A DNA stretch of 64,000 bases, taken from positions 158,749-222,748 of the forward strand of contig JAEUJN010000076.1 of NCBI GenBank assembly GCA_016794595.1. Direction: 5' to 3'. This stretch comes from Kineosporiaceae bacterium. Lineage in GTDB: Bacteria; Actinomycetota; Actinomycetes; Actinomycetales; Kineosporiaceae. The first letter of the stretch is position 1. The number at the start of each line of letters is the position of its first letter. Under the pieces are notes generated by a model. That model was not told the origin of the DNA, did no database searches, and saw only the letters and a list, made by a program, of their open reading frames with translations. Below are positions 9,106-18,296 of the stretch, piece after piece. Position numbers and translations under genes: made by a program.

Positions 9106-10077
9106 CTACCGCACCGGCCCCGCCACGATGTTGACCAGGGGTTGCCCGGCGGCGAACCGCTCCAGCTGGTCGCGCAGCATGGCTCTGGCCCGGGGCGGGA
9201 AGGCAGTGGAGTCGCCGCCGACGTGCGGGCTGATCAGCGTGTTCGGGCTGCGCCACAACGGGTGGCCGGCCGGCAAGGGTTCGGGATCGGTGACGTCGAG
9301 CGCGGCGTGCAGCCGGCCACCGGCCAGGGCCGAGACGAGGTCGTCGGTCACCACCACCGGGCCGCGCGCCACGTTGACCAGCAGGGCGCCGTCCGGCATC
9401 GCCGCCAGGAAGGCCGCGTCCACCAATCCCCGGGTGGCCTCGGTGAGCGGGCACGCGAGCACCACCACCTGGTGGTCGGGCAGCAACCGGGCGACCTCGT
9501 CGATGCCGTGCACGTGCCCGCGCCCGTCGTCCCGGGCCCGGCTGCCCACCCGGGTCACCTCGACCTCGAACGGCAGCAGCCGCGCCTCGATCGCCTCGCC
9601 CACGTTGCCGACCCCGATCAGCAGCACCCGGCGGTCGGCCAGTGCGGGCCGGGTTCCCCCCAGCCACCGCCCCCGGGACTGTGCGCGAGCGAACTCCCCG
9701 ATCCCCCGCAGGGCCGAGACCGCCAGCGCCACAGCCAGTTCCGCGGTCGAGCTGTCGTGCACGCCCGCCGCATTGGTCAGCGTCACCCCCGGGGGCAGCA
9801 GGGGCAGCACGCTCTCGTAACCCGCCGAGAGCAACTGCACCACCTGCAGCGAGGGCAGGTCGGCCAGGTGGTGCATCACCGAGGCCTTGCCCATGTACGG
9901 CAGCACCACGAACGCCAGCCGCTCGGGGTCCCGGCCTGCGCTCGCGCCGCCCCTTGGCAGCGGAGCGGTCATGTCCCACAGGCTCAGCTCGACCGGTGAC
10001 TCGCCGTCCGGCCACAGCCCGAGCCACCGCGCGTCGGGGACGCTGACCAACGGACGCGAGGAGGGGACGACCACCAT
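9106..10077 (-). CDS. D-isomer-specific 2-hydroxyacid dehydrogenase
   Basis: 323 aa with the two-part Rossmann layout of this NAD(P)H family: RRVLLIGVGNVGEAIEARL is the nucleotide-binding GxGxxG near residues 150-170, followed by the catalytic arginine in NVARGPVV, a downstream DVTDPEPLP glutamate region and the histidine in ISPHVGG. It interconverts 2-oxo and 2-hydroxy acids in the cytoplasm. It is tail-to-tail with the reactivase gene (7 bases apart) and 40 bases downstream of an epimerase gene. A TAGGGT -10 box 7 bases before its ATG suggests separate, leaderless transcription, so I do not include it in the biosynthetic cluster. Substrate unknown. Confidence 0.87.
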   Translation of the reverse strand: MVVVPSSRPLVSVPDARWLGLWPDGESPVELSLWDMTAPLPRGGASAGRDPERLAFVVLPYMGKASVMHHLADLPSLQVVQLLSAGYESVLPLLPPGVTLTNAAGVHDSSTAELAVALAVSALRGIGEFARAQSRGRWLGGTRPALADRRVLLIGVGNVGEAIEARLLPFEVEVTRVGSRARDDGRGHVHGIDEVARLLPDHQVVVLACPLTEATRGLVDAAFLAAMPDGALLVNVARGPVVVTDDLVSALAGGRLHAALDVTDPEPLPAGHPLWRSPNTLISPHVGGDSTAFPPRARAMLRDQLERFAAGQPLVNIVAGPVR

Positions 10078-10084
10078 GCCGGTC

Positions 10085-10090
10085 ACCCTA
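10085..10090 (-). promoter_or_regulatory. TAGGGT -10 box, leaderless promoter of the hydroxyacid dehydrogenase
   Basis: Read on the minus strand, TAGGGT is followed by 7 bases and then the ATG at 10077. This spacing puts transcription start at the start codon, a pattern repeated at 51671 and 54169. No clear -35 is visible. Confidence 0.45.
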
Positions 10091-10117
10091 GGGGCACCCG
10101 CCGCAGGGCGCCCCGCC

Positions 10118-11122
10118 TCAGACCAGCTCTCGCCAGGAGGGGGGCATGTTCTCCACGACCTCGACCCCCTCGAACCGGGTCGGTTCCTGAGGTCCGCGCG
10201 CGCTCGCCCAGGCGGCCATCCGGGCCAGCCCCTCGGCCAGGCCGACGTGCTCACGATCGCCGAAGACCTTGCGCGCCTTCTCGTGCGAGGAGTAGGCGTG
10301 CACCACCTCGTTGCGGGCCGGCAGGTGCTGCACCTCGGGGGTGACGCCCATGGCCCGCCCCACCGCGCCCACCAGTTCGTTGAGGGTGTACGGGTGATCG
10401 CCGCCGATGTTGAAGGTCTCGTTGACCGCCTCCGGCACGCTGATCGAGCGCGCGATCGGGATCGCGACATCGTCGATGTAGCTGAACGCCCGCGACTGCT
10501 CGCCGTCGCCGAAGACGGTCAGCGGTTCACCGCGCATGATCTGGTTCATGAAGATCCCGATCACGTTGCGGTAGCGGTCGCCGATGTTCTGCCGCTCGCC
10601 GTACACGTTGTGCGGACGGAAGATCACGTACGGGAGGCCGAACATCTCGTGGCTGGCGCGCAGGTCCTGCTCCACCGCGTACTTGGCGATCCCGTACGGG
10701 TCCTCGGGGGCGGGGATCATGTCCTCGCGCATCGGCAGCTGACCGGCCCCGTAGACCGCGATCGAGGAGGTGAACACGAAGCGGCGCACGGAACCGCTGG
10801 TGACCGAGGCGTTGATCAGGTTCACGCTGCCGATCACGTTGTTGGTGTAGTTGAACCGCCGGATGAAGTGGCTCAGGCCCTCGGCGGCGTACGCGGCCAG
10901 GTGGAACACGTGGTCGATCCGGCCCTGCGCGAACAGCCGGTTGACCAGGTCGTGGTCGCAGACGCTGCCCTCGACGAACCGCGCGCCGTCCGGCACGTTC
11001 TCCCGCACGCCCCCGGACAGGTCGTCCAGGACGACGACCTCGTGGCCGTCCGCGAGCAGGGTCGCAGCGACGTGCGAGCCGATGAACCCGGCACCGCCGG
11101 TGACGAGTGAGGTGGTGGTCAT
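10118..11122 (-). CDS. NAD-dependent epimerase/dehydratase (extended SDR)
   Basis: 334 aa. The N-terminal SLVTGGAGFIGSHVAATLL is the extended-SDR GxxGxxG NAD site, FTSSIAVYG carries the catalytic serine and YGIAK (YxxxK) the catalytic tyrosine and lysine. The C-terminal half (RPHNVYGERQN, AFSYIDDVA, NIGGDHPYTLNELV) is typical of nucleotide-sugar 4-epimerases and dehydratases. It likely modifies a UDP- or dTDP-sugar. The ATG at 11122 has AGGAAGG upstream; an in-frame GTG at 11131 is less likely. It is the last gene of the minus-strand cluster, 73 bases after the antiporter gene, and complements the decarboxylase-like SDR at the cluster's start. Confidence 0.88.
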   Translation of the reverse strand: MTTTSLVTGGAGFIGSHVAATLLADGHEVVVLDDLSGGVRENVPDGARFVEGSVCDHDLVNRLFAQGRIDHVFHLAAYAAEGLSHFIRRFNYTNNVIGSVNLINASVTSGSVRRFVFTSSIAVYGAGQLPMREDMIPAPEDPYGIAKYAVEQDLRASHEMFGLPYVIFRPHNVYGERQNIGDRYRNVIGIFMNQIMRGEPLTVFGDGEQSRAFSYIDDVAIPIARSISVPEAVNETFNIGGDHPYTLNELVGAVGRAMGVTPEVQHLPARNEVVHAYSSHEKARKVFGDREHVGLAEGLARMAAWASARGPQEPTRFEGVEVVENMPPSWRELV

Positions 11123-11195
11123 GAGGTGCACCTTCCTGACGGGGGGACGGGACTGGGCTCGGGCTGACCGGGCTCGGACGGCGTTCGGGCGGCGA

Positions 11196-12689
11196 TCAGG
11201 CGGTGGTCATCGTGTGGTCGCCCGGTAGCACGTTGGACGGCGTGGTGATCCGGGGCTCCACCCGGTGACCGGGCGACGGGCCACGCCCGATCCGCAGCAG
11301 GTGCAGCAGCGGGGCGACGGCCACAGTGGTCACCACCGCCATGACCACCATCACGGTGAATGCCTGCTGGTTGATCAGCCCGACCCCGAGGCCGGCACCC
11401 AGGACGACGATCTCGGTCACTCCCCGGGCGTTCATCAGCACCCCGAAACCCGTTGCCTCGCGCAGGGTCAGGCCACCGGCCCAGCCCACTCCCAGGCATG
11501 CGACCACCTTGCCGGCCACCGCGGCTGCCAGCACCAGGGCGCCGACCCCGAGGATCGCGCTGCTGCCGATCACCTCGACGGCGTTGACCTGCAGGCCGAC
11601 CGAGGCGAAGTAGACCGGCAGCAGCAGCGACCGGTTGAGGGAGTCCATGCGTTCGGGAATGTCGCTGACGTGCACCGGGTCCCGGGGAATGACCAGTCCG
11701 GCGACGAAGGCCCCCAGGATCGCGTGCACCCCGAGCCGGTGGGTGATGGCGGCCAAGGCGAGCACGGTGCCCAGCACGACGGCGATCGTGGGCGCCACGA
11801 ACGGCTGGACACCGCCCAGCCGCACCACCCAGCGCTGGGCAGCCGGGCGCACGATGCCCACCGCCACCGCCACCACGACCGCAGTCCCACCCAGCGAGGC
11901 GGCCACACTGCCCGCCGACCCGTTGGTGGCGACCGCCATGGTGAAGGCGAGTGCGGCCCAGGCCAGGACGTCGGTGCCCGCCGCACAGGTCAGCGCGAGG
12001 TTGCCCAGCCGCTGCCCTGCCAGGCCGGTCTCGGCGACCAGCCGGGCGAGCACCGGGAACGCGGTGACACTCATGGCAGTGCCGATGAACAGGGCGTAGG
12101 CCAGCGTGCTCACGTCCGGGCCGGCCAGCAGCTCCTCGGCCCCCAGCGCCACCCCCACCCCGAGCGCGAACGGCAGGGCCACCAGGGCGAGCGCGGCGGC
12201 GCCGAGAGCGGCGCCGTCCACCCGGAACCACCGGGCGTCGACCTCGCGGCCCACGGCGAACATGTAGAGCACCAGGCTCACCGTGCCCACCAGGTTGACC
12301 AGCGTGACCACCTGCGGGGGCAGCAGCCAGCCGACCACGCCGGGGGCGAGCGAGCCCAGGGCCGAGGGGCCGAGCACCAGCCCGGCGAGCAGTTCCCCGA
12401 TGATGCGCGGCTGCGCCAGGGCGGCCGCGATCCGGGCCCCGATGGCCGCCAGTACCCCGATCACGGCCAGGGCCAGGAACAGCCGCCAGACCAGGGCGAA
12501 CGGGCCGGCGTGCCCGGCCGGCGCCAGCCGCGTGCCGACACTCACCCCCTGGTGGGTGGCCAGGGCGGTCGCGGCACCGCCGAGGGCGAGCAGCCCGATG
12601 GCGATGGCGACCACCGTGGCGCGACCCGGTCGGTGCAGCAGCCGGTCCGATTGCGCAGGCTCGGGGGATGGCGAGGGGGGTGTGGTCAC
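11196..12689 (-). CDS. CPA2-family cation/proton antiporter
   Basis: 497 aa with a first hydrophobic segment near residue 25 and then a KefB/NapA-like 12-helix core: PRIIGELLAGLVLGPSALG is the conserved TM entry of CPA2 exchangers, and CAAGTDVLAWAALAF contains the transport-site aspartate region. There is no TrkA-N domain at the C-terminus, which ends soon after the last helix. The family exchanges Na+ or K+ for H+ across the plasma membrane. Its GTG overlaps the flippase stop by 4 bases (GTGA), so it belongs to the cluster operon. Its job there (ion homeostasis, or export of a charged product) is unclear. Confidence 0.88.
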   Translation of the reverse strand: MTTPPSPSPEPAQSDRLLHRPGRATVVAIAIGLLALGGAATALATHQGVSVGTRLAPAGHAGPFALVWRLFLALAVIGVLAAIGARIAAALAQPRIIGELLAGLVLGPSALGSLAPGVVGWLLPPQVVTLVNLVGTVSLVLYMFAVGREVDARWFRVDGAALGAAALALVALPFALGVGVALGAEELLAGPDVSTLAYALFIGTAMSVTAFPVLARLVAETGLAGQRLGNLALTCAAGTDVLAWAALAFTMAVATNGSAGSVAASLGGTAVVVAVAVGIVRPAAQRWVVRLGGVQPFVAPTIAVVLGTVLALAAITHRLGVHAILGAFVAGLVIPRDPVHVSDIPERMDSLNRSLLLPVYFASVGLQVNAVEVIGSSAILGVGALVLAAAVAGKVVACLGVGWAGGLTLREATGFGVLMNARGVTEIVVLGAGLGVGLINQQAFTVMVVMAVVTTVAVAPLLHLLRIGRGPSPGHRVEPRITTPSNVLPGDHTMTTA

Positions 12690-13984
12690 GGCAGGTCCTT
12701 CCCGGCGGACACGGTCGAGGGGTCTCGGGCCGTGGCGGTTCGCTCGGCGAGCGCGAGGTACATCAGCGCGGCGTGGGTGATCTCCACGGTGGCCAGGACG
12801 GCGATCGCGCCCACGCCCCCGAGCCGATCGATGATCACCGCCGAGGGCGCCACGGCGATCAGCAGGGCCGCGGCCGAGGTGGTGGCGGCCAGCCTCAACG
12901 GTCGCGGACCGGAGTTCTCCAGGGCGTAGTTCACCGTGGCCACCAGCACGAAGATCGGCACCAGCAGGCAGAAGGCGAGGAACGGGCCGAACCGGGCGGC
13001 GTCCTGGTCGGACACCATGCCTGTGACCGGGCCGACGACCAGCGCCACCACCACGACGGTCCAGACCGATCCCCCCAGGCTGCACCGAGCCAGCCAGCGC
13101 CGGGCCCGCGGACGGAGCGAGTCCCAGGCCTGCTCCCCGGCCAGGGCCAGCGACACCCGGGGCTGCAGGATCCGCAACAGGTAGGCGAACGCGGCCATCA
13201 CCAGGGTCGCCGCGGTGATGGTCAGGTAGAGCGCACCGCTGTCCTGCCGGCGTCCGGTCATCGACAGCGCGATGAAGATCAGGCTCAGGGTGATGCCGGG
13301 CACCAGATCACCGACCGCCATCCAGCCGGCGGTGGCCACGTGGTGACCGAGCCGGGCACCGGGGTGCCCCCTGACCGAGCGCAGCAGCGGCCACGCCAGC
13401 ACGGCGTCGGCCGCCGCCAGCCCCAGGCACAGCCCGAGCAGCCAGGCCAGCGGACCGGCCCCGCCGATCACGACCGCGGCGCACCACGCCAGCACCCACA
13501 CGCTCGTGGCGGCGTAGGCCCGGTAGTCGGCCGCGACGTTGCCGCGCGCGCGGTGCAGCCCGACCAGCAGCTGGTTCTGGCCCAGCAGCACCGAGTACAT
13601 CCCGGCCGCGGCCGCCAGGGCGTCGCCGCCGGGCACCACCTGCCGGACGCCGATCACCACCGCACAGATCACCGCCAGGGCGCCGGCCAGGGTGAGCACC
13701 GTCCGGATCACCTCCGGGCCACGCTCCCCCGCCCGGGGCACCAGGGTGAGCGCGGTCTTCTCCAGGCCGACCGCGGCCAGCGAGATCAGCACCGTCGAGG
13801 CGCCCAGCGCCGCCGCGCACGCGGCGTACTCCGCACTGCCCCAGACCCCGGCCAGCACCGCGTTCGCGAGCAGCAATGCGCCCCGAAAGCCGAACCTGCC
13901 ACCCAGCAGGGTCAGCACCGTCCGGGCGGGGACATGGTGGGCCCCACCGGGTTCCGTCGCCCGTTCAGTCGCCCGGCTCATCAT
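12686..13984 (-). CDS. Flippase-like polysaccharide export membrane protein
   Basis: 432 aa with about 12-14 hydrophobic helices evenly spread, beginning LLGGRFGFRGALLLANAVLAG and including a central SGALYLTITAATLVMAAFAYLL and RILQPRVSLA pattern that resembles the Wzx/MATE (MVF) fold of O-antigen and teichoic acid flippases. No catalytic motif is expected. In a cluster with a GT2 enzyme, sugar SDRs and CapK-like ligases it would translocate a lipid-linked intermediate. The start is ATG 13984 (the adjacent ATG 13981 is also possible). It lies 62 bases after the PaaK-like gene and overlaps the antiporter gene. Similarity is at the level of topology, so a different transporter role is possible. 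Confidence 0.7.
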   Translation of the reverse strand: MMSRATERATEPGGAHHVPARTVLTLLGGRFGFRGALLLANAVLAGVWGSAEYAACAAALGASTVLISLAAVGLEKTALTLVPRAGERGPEVIRTVLTLAGALAVICAVVIGVRQVVPGGDALAAAAGMYSVLLGQNQLLVGLHRARGNVAADYRAYAATSVWVLAWCAAVVIGGAGPLAWLLGLCLGLAAADAVLAWPLLRSVRGHPGARLGHHVATAGWMAVGDLVPGITLSLIFIALSMTGRRQDSGALYLTITAATLVMAAFAYLLRILQPRVSLALAGEQAWDSLRPRARRWLARCSLGGSVWTVVVVALVVGPVTGMVSDQDAARFGPFLAFCLLVPIFVLVATVNYALENSGPRPLRLAATTSAAALLIAVAPSAVIIDRLGGVGAIAVLATVEITHAALMYLALAERTATARDPSTVSAGKDLP

Positions 13985-14046
13985 CGGCCCCTGCGCAGGC
14001 TCATTGCCGGCTCATCGTCTGCCGCATCGCCGGACTCATCGCCGGC

Positions 14047-15309
14047 TCAGCCCTGCACCAGCTCGGAGGCGACGAACTTGCCCTTGCCGCCGACGGTGAG
14101 CGGGGTGCTGGTCGCCGCCTCGATCTCGAGCGGGAACGCCTCGCCGGCGATCCGGGTCAGGCTCTCGCGCACCGCCACCTCCGACGGCCCCTGGCCACCC
14201 ACCGGGACGACGAACAGCCGCACCACGCCGCGCGCGTCCTGGCGGACGAAGCACTCCGAGATGCCCGGGTGGGTGGCGGCCAGGTGCAGGAAGGTGTCCG
14301 GGTAGAGGCGCCGCCCGCTGGGCAGCACGACGTAGTCGTTGGTGCGGCCCACGGTCAGCTCCAGGGTGCGGAAGGTCCGCCCGCAGGGGCAGGGCTGCGG
14401 CGCGATCCGGCCCCGGTCGCCGAGGTCGTAGCGCAGCAACGGCATCGCCCGCTCCATGAAGGGGGTGATCACCAGCCGGCCCTCCACGCCGTCCGGCACC
14501 GGGCGGCCCCGGTCGTCGAGCACCTCGACCACCAGCCGGTCCTCGCTCAGGTGAGCCCGGCCGCGGGCGCAGTCGTAGGAGATGTTCAGCGTCTCGAAGG
14601 CGGAGTACTCGTCGAACACCGGCACCCCGAAGGCCTCGGCGAGGTCGGCCCGGGCCTGCGGGACCAGCAGTTCGGACTCGGTCATCACCATCCGCAGGCT
14701 CGACCGCAGGGCCGCCAACTGGTCGGCGTCCAGCTCACGCAACAGCGCGCGCAGGTGCACCGGGTAGCCGATCACCACGTGGGGCCGGTTGGCCAGCAGC
14801 TCCTGCGTGATGGCCTCCAGGCCGCGCTCGGTGAGCAGCACGTGCCGGCGGAACAGCCCGAACCGTTCGAACCGGCGAGCGGGCGGGGCGAACGGGCGGA
14901 TGTGGCTGAGCCGGTACCACGGCAGGTAGCGCCCGGTGGCCGCGAACCGGCGGACCAGGGCCGCGGAGTGGTAGTCGTGGCTGAACCGGTCGTGGCGGAT
15001 CTCGACCCGGGCGCCGGTCGACCCGCTGGTGCGAAAGACCAGGCAGTCGGTCGCCGCGACGTCCTCGGCGTGAAAGGACGCCGGGTCAGCGCGCAGCCAG
15101 GACTTGTCGATCACCGGTAGCTCGGCCAGGTCGGCCAGGGTCCGCAGCCGGCGGTGGTAGTCGGGGCGGTCGCGGTAGTGCGGCACGTGGGCGATCGCCC
15201 GGTCGAGCATGGTGCGACACCCGGCCAGCTGGCGTTCGGTGATCCGGGAACGGTCGTGGTACTGGCGGCGCAGGGCGATCGGGATCCCGGCGACCTCACG
15301 CAGGAACAT
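14047..15309 (-). CDS. PaaK/CapK-like adenylate-forming enzyme (cluster copy 3)
   Basis: 420 aa. It shows the phenylacetate-CoA ligase-family plan: an N-terminal HVPHYRDRPDY segment, the P-loop FRTSGSTGARVEI (SGSTG at residues 95-99), YSAFETLN, then RYDLGDRG and a Cys-rich CPCG turn before the C-terminal subdomain ending in a GGKGKFV lysine loop. Such enzymes adenylate a carboxylate; CapK relatives occur in capsule clusters with unknown substrates. It overlaps the membrane protein gene by 14 bases. The retained P-loop and C-terminal lysine suggest it is active. The acceptor, whether CoA, carrier or sugar, cannot be inferred. Confidence 0.85.
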   Translation of the reverse strand: MFLREVAGIPIALRRQYHDRSRITERQLAGCRTMLDRAIAHVPHYRDRPDYHRRLRTLADLAELPVIDKSWLRADPASFHAEDVAATDCLVFRTSGSTGARVEIRHDRFSHDYHSAALVRRFAATGRYLPWYRLSHIRPFAPPARRFERFGLFRRHVLLTERGLEAITQELLANRPHVVIGYPVHLRALLRELDADQLAALRSSLRMVMTESELLVPQARADLAEAFGVPVFDEYSAFETLNISYDCARGRAHLSEDRLVVEVLDDRGRPVPDGVEGRLVITPFMERAMPLLRYDLGDRGRIAPQPCPCGRTFRTLELTVGRTNDYVVLPSGRRLYPDTFLHLAATHPGISECFVRQDARGVVRLFVVPVGGQGPSEVAVRESLTRIAGEAFPLEIEAATSTPLTVGGKGKFVASELVQG

Positions 15310-15997
15310 CGCTGTCCTGCGGCAGGTCGACCCGGCGCGCCCCCGGGCGCCGCGCCCACACCCGGTCGACCACCCGGTCCGGCGTGGCCAGCACCACCAG
15401 GGCCAGGGTCAGGTGGACGCCGATGAACGCGAAGGCCTCCTCCTTGGAGGGCCAGTGCCCGAGACGGACCTTCATGTGCGAGGGCCAGGTCCAGGTCTGC
15501 GGGATCGGGTCGAACGGCGTCCCGCTGAGGTCGTTCACGGTCAGGAAGGCCAGGTCCTCGATCCCCGAGACCATGATCAGCAGCATGCCGTAGGCGAGCC
15601 GCCGGACGACGCGTGGCGATCCGCCGCCGAGCCGGTAGGCCAGGGTCAGGGCAAGGATCATGAACGGGACCAGCAGCAGCACCGTGTAGTAGAGCGAGCC
15701 GAAGGCGTCCTCGTCCTCCGTGCGCACCCCGCCCCAGTAGAAGATCCGCGGGACGAAGTAGGCGAAGAAGACCAGGAAGCAGACCGGGATCAGCAGCCGG
15801 ACGGCGCCCAGGCGCCGGAACGCCTCGACGTCGAGGCGGGCGATGGTCTCGGCGGCCAGGATGAACGGGATCAGCTTGAGCACGAACTCGGCCAGCGAGC
15901 CGACCTCGCGGTTGTGCGGCAGGCCGAAGGCCACCCCGGCCGCACTGAGCACGGTCAGAACGGCGAAGATCCAGAAGTGGGTGCGGCGCGCGGTCAT
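15296..15997 (-). CDS. Uncharacterised six-helix membrane protein
   Basis: 233 aa with about six hydrophobic segments (for example FWIFAVLTVLSAAGVAFGL at the start and FIGVHLTLALVVLAT near the end). Polar loops carry FYWGGVRTEDEDAFGSLYY and TWTWPSHMKVRLGHWPSKEEA, which are rich in aromatic and charged residues and might form an active site. I do not recognise the family. Its ATG overlaps the stop of the GT2-ATP-grasp gene by 4 bases (ATGA), and its end overlaps the PaaK-like gene, so it is a core part of the cluster and likely acts on the membrane-bound intermediate made by the glycosyltransferase. Confidence 0.75.
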   Translation of the reverse strand: MTARRTHFWIFAVLTVLSAAGVAFGLPHNREVGSLAEFVLKLIPFILAAETIARLDVEAFRRLGAVRLLIPVCFLVFFAYFVPRIFYWGGVRTEDEDAFGSLYYTVLLLVPFMILALTLAYRLGGGSPRVVRRLAYGMLLIMVSGIEDLAFLTVNDLSGTPFDPIPQTWTWPSHMKVRLGHWPSKEEAFAFIGVHLTLALVVLATPDRVVDRVWARRPGARRVDLPQDSDVPA

Positions 15998-18264
15998 GCG
16001 GGGATGCCGCCTCTCGTGGGGTGGGTGGGCAGGGCGGCGGCGTCAGCAGGGCCAGGGTCGGCTTCGCCGACCTCATCGGCGTCGGCCAGGTCGATCAGGT
16101 CCGGCGCGATCTGCCACCGCAGGGTGGCCAGCACCTCGTCGCGGACCCGCCGGAGTTCGTCATGGGTGGGGGCGACGATCACCAGGTAGCCCAGCTTCTC
16201 GTTCGCCTGGGTGTAGGGCCGTACGCGCTCCCCCGGCCGCTTGAACAGCTCGAGCAGCCTGACCTCCGGCCGCGCCCGGACCTCCTGCTCACCGTCCACG
16301 CCGATCAGGGTGCCCTCGCGATCGACGTGCAGGATGTGCAGCATCGCCACCTGCTGCCGGGTGGCGCGCAGGTCGGGGGTCTGGCCCAGGGCCAGGCGCA
16401 GCGCCGCCTCGACGGTGTTCAGCCCGAACGCCTCCCGGGACAGCAACGGCATCCCGTTGCCGCCGAGCCGGGCCCCCATCTCGATCAGCACGATGTCCGC
16501 CTGCGGGGTGACCACGAAGTCCACGTTCAGCGGCCCGTCGGTCAGGCCCAGGTGGGCGGTCACCTCGGCGATCATCTCGCGCACCCGGACCACGATCGGC
16601 TCGGGCAGGGCGGCCGGCACCACGTGCGAGATGCTGTTCAGGTGGGGCACCCCGGTCAGGGTGCGTTCGGTGATCGCCGCGTGGGCCAGCTCGCCGCCGA
16701 CGATGAAGCACTCGGCCGTGTGATGGCTCCCCGCGACCAGCCGCTCGATCACCACGGTCCGCGACGGTGAGCCGTCCAGCGCCCGTACGATCGCCGCGTC
16801 CAGCTCGGCGGCGTCGGTGACACAGGTCAGGCCCTTGCTGCCGGAGGAGTCCGTCGGCTTGACCACCACCGGCAGCCCCAGTCGCCCGGCGTCGCGGCGC
16901 AGGGTCTCGCGGTCGCTGCCGTGCACCGCCGGGTAGGTCGCAAAGCCCAACGCGCGCAACACCTCGTGGAAGGCCGTCTTGTCGACGGAGGCCCGGACGG
17001 CGCCCTCCGGCACGCGGTGCGCCGTGCCGAGCTTGTCGCACAGGGCGGCGACCGCCTCCTGTGCGGCATCGCTGGCCGGCGAGATCACCGCAGCCACCCT
17101 GTGGTGGTCCAACCGACCGGCGATCCGGTCGGGGTCGCGGGTGGTGATCGCCAGGAACTCGTCCGCCAGCTGAGCCCCCAGGCAGTCCGGGCGCAGGTCC
17201 ACCCCGACCACGCGGTAGCCGAGGCGGCGCGCCTCCCGGTAGGCGGGGATCTGGTCCTCTCCCCCGCCCAGGACGACCACGGTGTCACGTGCGTGTGTAC
17301 TCATTTGCTCCTGCATCTCGTATCCGTAGAGGTGCTCCTCGGGACGCACCGGGATGTTGCTCTCGCGGACCTGGAACCCCGGGAAGGTGCGGGCCTGCAC
17401 TCGCATCACCCGGATCAGGTACCGGGCGGTCATCGCCTGCAACCCCAGCAGGCCGGCCAGGGCCGCCGCCCCGAGCACCTGCACCGGCCCCGACCCGACC
17501 CACAGGGAGGCCAGCAGGGCCAGCACCAAAGCCAGCGACAGGGTGGCCGCGGTGACCTCCAGGGCCATCAGCGGGCGGTAGGAGAACCCGACGAACAACT
17601 CGACGGCGTGCATCACCAGGTGGTGCAGCCGCCACTTGCCCGAGCCCCCCTGCCGGGGACTGTGGTCGGTGGGTTCCACCGCGTACCTCGCGCCCAGCAG
17701 TGGTGCCGTGGCCAGGAAGTACGGCGTGGACATCCGGGTCTCGACGATCTTGTGGGCGACCGAGGTCCGCACCACCCGGAACACCGAGGCACCCAGCGGG
17801 ATCTCGATGCCCAGCAGGTGCGCCGCGATCACCTGGTGGGCATGGGTTCCGGCGCGCCGCCACCAGGCGTCGGAGCGGTCGCGGCGGATGGCGAAGACGA
17901 CGTCGTAGCCCTCCCGGGCCCGTTCCACGAGCCGGTGCATCTCGGCGGGTGGCGACTGCAGGTCCGCGTCGAGCTGGACCGTCCAGCCCTTGGAGGCGTA
18001 CTTGAAGCCGGCCGTGAACGCCGCCTCCAGCCCGAAGTTGCGGCTGAAGGAGAGGTACTTGACCCGATCGTCCTGGGCCGCGAAGGCCTTGATCCGCTCC
18101 AACGTGCCATCGGAGCTGCCGTCGTCGACGAAGAGGATCTCCACGTCGTCGTACCGGTCGACCTCACGGGCGATCTCGGTGTAGCAGCGGTCGATGCAGT
18201 CGATCTCGTTGTAGCAGGGAACCATCGCGGTCAGGCCGGAGGGGCCCGGGAGGTGCCACGTCAT
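15994..18264 (-). CDS. GT2 glycosyltransferase fused to an ATP-grasp ligase
   Basis: 756 aa in one uninterrupted frame. Residues 1-320 are a DPM1/GtrB-like GT2: MVPCYNE, FVDDGSSDGT and QLDADLQSPP (DxD near 99-101), then two TM helices around 240-300, so it should transfer a sugar from a nucleotide donor to a polyprenyl phosphate. From residue 321 an ATP-grasp ligase starts with VVVLGGGEDQIPAYREA, followed by VVKPTDSSGSKG (ATP lid), FIVGGE, and the metal-binding IEMGARLGGNG. ATP-grasp enzymes couple a carboxylate to an amine via acyl phosphate. AGGAG sits just before an internal ATG at 17304, suggesting a recent gene fusion or a second translation start. It lies 32 bases after the halogenase gene. 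Confidence 0.88.
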   Translation of the reverse strand: MTWHLPGPSGLTAMVPCYNEIDCIDRCYTEIAREVDRYDDVEILFVDDGSSDGTLERIKAFAAQDDRVKYLSFSRNFGLEAAFTAGFKYASKGWTVQLDADLQSPPAEMHRLVERAREGYDVVFAIRRDRSDAWWRRAGTHAHQVIAAHLLGIEIPLGASVFRVVRTSVAHKIVETRMSTPYFLATAPLLGARYAVEPTDHSPRQGGSGKWRLHHLVMHAVELFVGFSYRPLMALEVTAATLSLALVLALLASLWVGSGPVQVLGAAALAGLLGLQAMTARYLIRVMRVQARTFPGFQVRESNIPVRPEEHLYGYEMQEQMSTHARDTVVVLGGGEDQIPAYREARRLGYRVVGVDLRPDCLGAQLADEFLAITTRDPDRIAGRLDHHRVAAVISPASDAAQEAVAALCDKLGTAHRVPEGAVRASVDKTAFHEVLRALGFATYPAVHGSDRETLRRDAGRLGLPVVVKPTDSSGSKGLTCVTDAAELDAAIVRALDGSPSRTVVIERLVAGSHHTAECFIVGGELAHAAITERTLTGVPHLNSISHVVPAALPEPIVVRVREMIAEVTAHLGLTDGPLNVDFVVTPQADIVLIEMGARLGGNGMPLLSREAFGLNTVEAALRLALGQTPDLRATRQQVAMLHILHVDREGTLIGVDGEQEVRARPEVRLLELFKRPGERVRPYTQANEKLGYLVIVAPTHDELRRVRDEVLATLRWQIAPDLIDLADADEVGEADPGPADAAALPTHPTRGGIPA

Positions 18265-18296
18265 CGCAGTCGTTGTCTCGTGTCTCGATGCGGGTC

